Assembly (NCBI GenBank): GCA_021325235.1
Contig: JAJPHN010000049.1
Location: forward strand, 1-64,000
DNA from: Terriglobia bacterium
Lineage (GTDB): Bacteria > Acidobacteriota > Terriglobia > Bryobacterales > Bryobacteraceae
Direction of reading: 5' to 3'
DNA length: 64,000 nucleotides
Shown here: one piece after another, positions 62,301 to 64,000 of the stretch
Position numbering within the stretch: the first letter of the stretch is position 1
Layout of the letters: each line of letters opens with the position of its first letter
Made by a program: the position numbers and the translations under genes
The notes under the pieces: model-generated
Told to the model about the DNA's origin: nothing
What the model saw: the letters and a program-made list of their open reading frames with translations, nothing else
Databases searched by the model: none

Positions 62301-62910
62301 CCACCCAGTTCTTCTGCAGCGCCCGCGACGTATTCACCGAAACGCCGTCAAGTGTCGCCTGATAGCTGTCCGCCTGCCCGCCGCCCAGCGCGAATCCCTG
62401 CGAGCTGCCGGTGTTTTTCGCTTCTGGCGTCAGCGCCGCAAGGTCGAACGGACTCCGCACCGTCCCGCCCACCACCAGCGGCAGCGTATTCACCAGCGTG
62501 TTGTTCACCGTCACCGACGTGCGCGCATCTTCCGAGTTGAGCTGCAGCGCCGTCGCCTGCACCTCCACTGTCTGCCGGGCCTGTCCAAGTTCGAGATTCA
62601 CATCCGCTCGCTCGGTGACGCCAGCATCCACATTCAGCGCCTTGATCTGCGAATCGCGAAAACCTTCCTTCGCCACGCTTACGTCATACACGCCCACCGG
62701 CACATCGGCCGCCGTGTATTCGCCCGCCTCGTTCGTCGTCAGATTGAAGCGTTGTCCGGTGGCTTCGTTCACCACCGTCACATGAGCGCCGGGCACAACC
62801 GCCCCGCTCGAATCCTTCACCGCCCCGGCGATATTCCCTCGCCCGGACTGTGCCATCAGCAGGCTGCTCCCCAGCAGCAGCGCAAAACAACCGAGTAGTG
62901 CACGCGCCAT
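59308..62910 (-). CDS. Oar-like TonB-dependent receptor
   Basis: 1200 residues. A signal peptide (MARALLGCFALLLGSSLLMAQ) precedes the carboxypeptidase-regulatory domain (NIAGAVKDSSGAVVPGAHVT, GEYTAADVPVGVYDVSV). A plug with ALGGGQADSYQATLDGVSVN and EAITQFTVDTNGFKAEYGHA follows, and a barrel with FRFEFRAEAFNVFNRVRFG-like end and terminal LQLALKFYF. It is longer than the first receptor and only loosely similar to it. A GTG at 62958 is an alternative start. Ligand unknown. Followed by a membrane-protein gene on the same strand; divergent from the next secreted-protein gene. Confidence 0.92.
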   Translation of the reverse strand: MARALLGCFALLLGSSLLMAQSGRGNIAGAVKDSSGAVVPGAHVTVVNEATGQRFNLTTNEAGEYTAADVPVGVYDVSVAKEGFRDSQIKALNVDAGVTERADVNLELGQARQTVEVQATALQLNSEDARTSVTVNNTLVNTLPLVVGGTVRSPFDLAALTPEAKNTGSSQGFALGGGQADSYQATLDGVSVNTSRALQKNWVASNAPSVEAITQFTVDTNGFKAEYGHAGGGVMMFVAKSGTNQFHGSAYEFLRNNDFDANDWFSNRAGKPRQIYKQNDFGATVGGPVLIPKVYNGKNKTFFFFSYEGFRNRNGATNATATIPTPEMYNGDFSNWVTSTGKQIPIYDPTTQVTNANGTVTRTVFPGNKIPMAKWDPASIQALKVFQTSGVLQPNTGAAPGTVGYVNNNYIIANGSNVQPINKWSIKGDHVFNEKHRISGYYGYDRESTVPGPDGPATLPGLYSNYNDLHQSSDVVRFSWDWTMSPTKFNHFYAGGNNWRQDHKPPQEYIGNWQSKFCLGNVPNCNQNLVNLFSGGNGDTYTTWGGQADNGSENTIYSYNDDFTWVKSNHTIKFGGAWQINHYNGFGRQCEAGCVGFSYTETGVPGVTDPNVGGNAFASFLLGYADSGQIDTVRFIGQQFPYFAGFAQDDWRVSSKFTFNYGIRWETNLPPTGLDDRWSDFSPTTPNPGAGGLLGAVIFAGSGPGRQGSRTLADSYFGAWGPHVGFAYSATEKIVIRGSYARSFAPLMAVTGSAHNMGFTLTDTVANQTNGLQPSFTMSGGFPPYKVPPFINPSVSNGTTVSWWQGAETTHPPTTDNFNFSIQRQLTPSMLMEASYNGVVGSHLQAQLLDYNQDNPALLTAFGNIVQSTKVLTSSVGSALANQYGIKAPYPGFKGTVKQALRPYPQYTLIDTFGGQGDHSGHSTYHAAMLRFEKRSGSGLTFQASYVFSKLLTNADSYWGNNVPTNALGGGAGCCLAADQYNRGLEKSIGEFDVTHNAKAGIVYDLPFGKGRQFLTHGWASWIVGGWGVNGVLTYSSGLPVAVTSSYVLPIYGATNGRSIPFVSSYTGWQPNWSGSFDPTVDSFLVPYCAATGPCSGPFPHQGDLKNPQDGNLGFGNATRFNPKVRQFPNLNENVSVARSFPVREQMRFEFRAEAFNVFNRVRFGTGDVNLQDQNFGRLTSSSDLLNTPRQLQLALKFYF

Positions 62911-62994
62911 AAAGTGTGTGCGCGATTGTATAACAAAACTTTTTTTGAGGGATTGCACCTCGCATTCCGGCGTTACAGAATGGAGCTACCCAAA

Positions 62995-63471
62995 ATGCCT
63001 TTCAACCTTCATTCGCTTCGCCGTACCCTCACGGTGCTCGCTTTTACAGGAGTCGTCGTATGCGTGATTCCGCCCGATGCTGCAGCCGGTCAATCCGGTC
63101 AGTACGCTCTCCCGCCGGTCGGCCGCTACACCTGCTACTCCGGAGGAATGTCCGTGCTCGCTAATGGTATGGGCTACAACCCCATGACCATCCACATCGC
63201 CGGCTTCACCGGATACCTGCACATCCTCGATAAGAGCCACTATGGCGGCAATGAATCGGGCCCGCCGAAAGATACCGGCACTTACGTCATGAACGGCAAC
63301 GACGTTGTCCCGCAGAGTGGGCCGTACAAGCGCAATCCCGCCGCTCTTCATTACGTCGCCGACGGCCAGTACCACCGGCCCACCATGTTCGTGCAGTGGC
63401 TCGACGATAACGGCAAGCCCATGGGCGCAGGCAGCATGATCTGCACCTGGGACGGCACCAACAGCAAATAG
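62995..63471 (+). CDS. Small secreted protein of unknown function
   Basis: 158 residues from ATG 62995, chosen because GGAG lies nine bases upstream; an ATG at 62980 is open too. A signal peptide (LTVLAFTGVVVCVIPPDAAA) precedes a beta-rich region with aromatic and Gly residues: YALPPVGRYTCYSGGMSVLA, GYNPMTIHIAGFTGYLHIL and MFVQWLDDNGKPMGAGSMIC, and two cysteines (C47-like and the final TCxSG..ICTW pair) that could form a disulfide. No family recognised. Divergent from the second receptor, so perhaps controlled with it. Confidence 0.7.
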   Translation: MPFNLHSLRRTLTVLAFTGVVVCVIPPDAAAGQSGQYALPPVGRYTCYSGGMSVLANGMGYNPMTIHIAGFTGYLHILDKSHYGGNESGPPKDTGTYVMNGNDVVPQSGPYKRNPAALHYVADGQYHRPTMFVQWLDDNGKPMGAGSMICTWDGTNSK

Positions 63472-63556
63472 CGCCGCCCGGTTGGCTCGAACTGCTTGCC
63501 GAGCCGCGACTGTAAGGAGCGGTCATCAGACCGGCGAGCCGTCGCCGCGAATCCCC

Positions 63557-64000
63557 TCAGCCCAGCTTCTTCTTGAGCGCTTCGTTCACCGCTGCCGGAT
63601 TCGCTTGCCCGCGGCTCGCCTTCATCACTTGCCCTACCAGGAATCCAAGCACCGCAGTTTTGCCGCCGCGATACTGCTCCACTTGCTTCGGATTCGCCGC
63701 GATCACTTCGTCCACAATCTTCTCAAGCGCTCCCGTATCGGAAATCTGCTTCAGCCCTTCGCGTTCCGCAATCACCGATGGCGCCTCGCCCGATTCGAAC
63801 ATCTTCGGCAGAATCTCTTTCGCCAGCTTGCCCGAAAGCTCGCCCTTATTGATCAGCGCCACCAGCTCCCCGATATGCTCCGCCCGAACCGGCGATTCCG
63901 CAATCGTTTTCCCGGCCGCTTTGAGCAAGCCCACTAGATCCCCAACTACCCAGTTCGCCGTCGCGCGTCCATCCCCGCTCGCCTTCGCCGCAACTTCGAA
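63557..64000 (-). CDS. gatB: GatB, Asp/Glu-tRNA amidotransferase subunit B, C-terminal part (cut by the window edge)
   Basis: The window holds only the C-terminal end (about 147 codons) of the gene; the start lies beyond 64000. The visible part is the GatB/YqeY tail: IGELVALINKGELSGKLAKE, ILPKMFESGEAPSVIAEREG, NPKQVEQYRGGKTAVLGFLV and GQVMKASRGQANPAAVNEAL. This helical domain binds the tRNA D-loop region in GatCAB, which converts Glu-tRNA(Gln) or Asp-tRNA(Asn) into the amidated form. The stop is at 63557. Reading continues in frame to the window end (WVVGDLVGLLKAAGKTI). Confidence 0.95.
   Translation of the reverse strand, partial: FEVAAKASGDGRATANWVVGDLVGLLKAAGKTIAESPVRAEHIGELVALINKGELSGKLAKEILPKMFESGEAPSVIAEREGLKQISDTGALEKIVDEVIAANPKQVEQYRGGKTAVLGFLVGQVMKASRGQANPAAVNEALKKKLG

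Overview
The window reads as a chromosomal segment of a soil-type Acidobacteriota bacterium, most likely near Bryobacter/Solibacter. This is inferred from gene content, not from a marker phylogeny. The clues are two Oar-like TonB-dependent receptors with a carboxypeptidase-regulatory N-terminus, a PSD1/DUF1501 pair with planctomycete-type cytochrome c motifs, an ASPIC/FG-GAP (CRTAC1-like) protein, many TPR proteins, a beta-propeller sensor kinase, and DUF507 and DUF2203 proteins. Coding density is very high, many genes overlap by 1-40 bases, and no tRNA, rRNA, insertion sequence, phage gene or CRISPR array was seen.

Layout. 1-442: a truncated MazE/AbrB-type antitoxin behind an intact 20-base palindrome. 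443-5786: a compact five-gene type III-A CRISPR effector operon (csm1-csm5), followed by an ExeA-like ATPase. There is no cas6, cas1, cas2, csm6 or repeat array here. 6823-8876: an ECF42-type sigma factor with two YCII/DGPF proteins. 9002-13200: ankyrin protein, two membrane proteins, recA and a CYTH protein. 13221-23988: a divergent locus. On one side are an Oar-like receptor and an AhpD-like protein; on the other are a two-propeller histidine kinase, a NarL-type regulator, a small secreted protein and a GH3 glycosidase. 24009-29172: GNAT pseudogene, DPP4-type peptidase, RsbW-like ATPase and small secreted proteins. 29258-33902: a FecR-TPR-TPR-FG-GAP/ASPIC operon. 33925-39396: M20 peptidase, uvrC, nfo, DUF2203 and DUF507. 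39403-43360: membrane protein, TPR, MFS and VOC genes. 43448-46702: OmpR-type two-component pair and a secreted hydrolase. 46823-49614: asparagine-synthase-like protein and a flippase. 49636-63471: GntR, VOC, DUF1501/PSD1, a large secreted pectate-lyase-fold protein, a second Oar-like receptor with a membrane protein, and a small secreted protein. 63557-64000: the 3' end of gatB.

Two things stand out. (1) The AhpD-like gene at 13221-13856 carries an in-frame UGA exactly where the family has the second catalytic cysteine (C82-P-F-U85-x3-H89, with E70 twelve residues before C82). It is followed at 17 nt by a 6-bp GC hairpin with a GGUC loop, which fits the bacterial SECIS model. I read it as a selenoprotein; an automatic caller would split it into two ORFs. 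(2) The csm operon is unusual. Csm1 begins directly at the first palm domain, so the HD nuclease is absent, yet it keeps the GGDD cyclase motif. Csm2 has an Arg/Gly-rich disordered N-terminus of about 50 residues, and Csm4 has an acidic, Pro-rich tail of about 90 residues.
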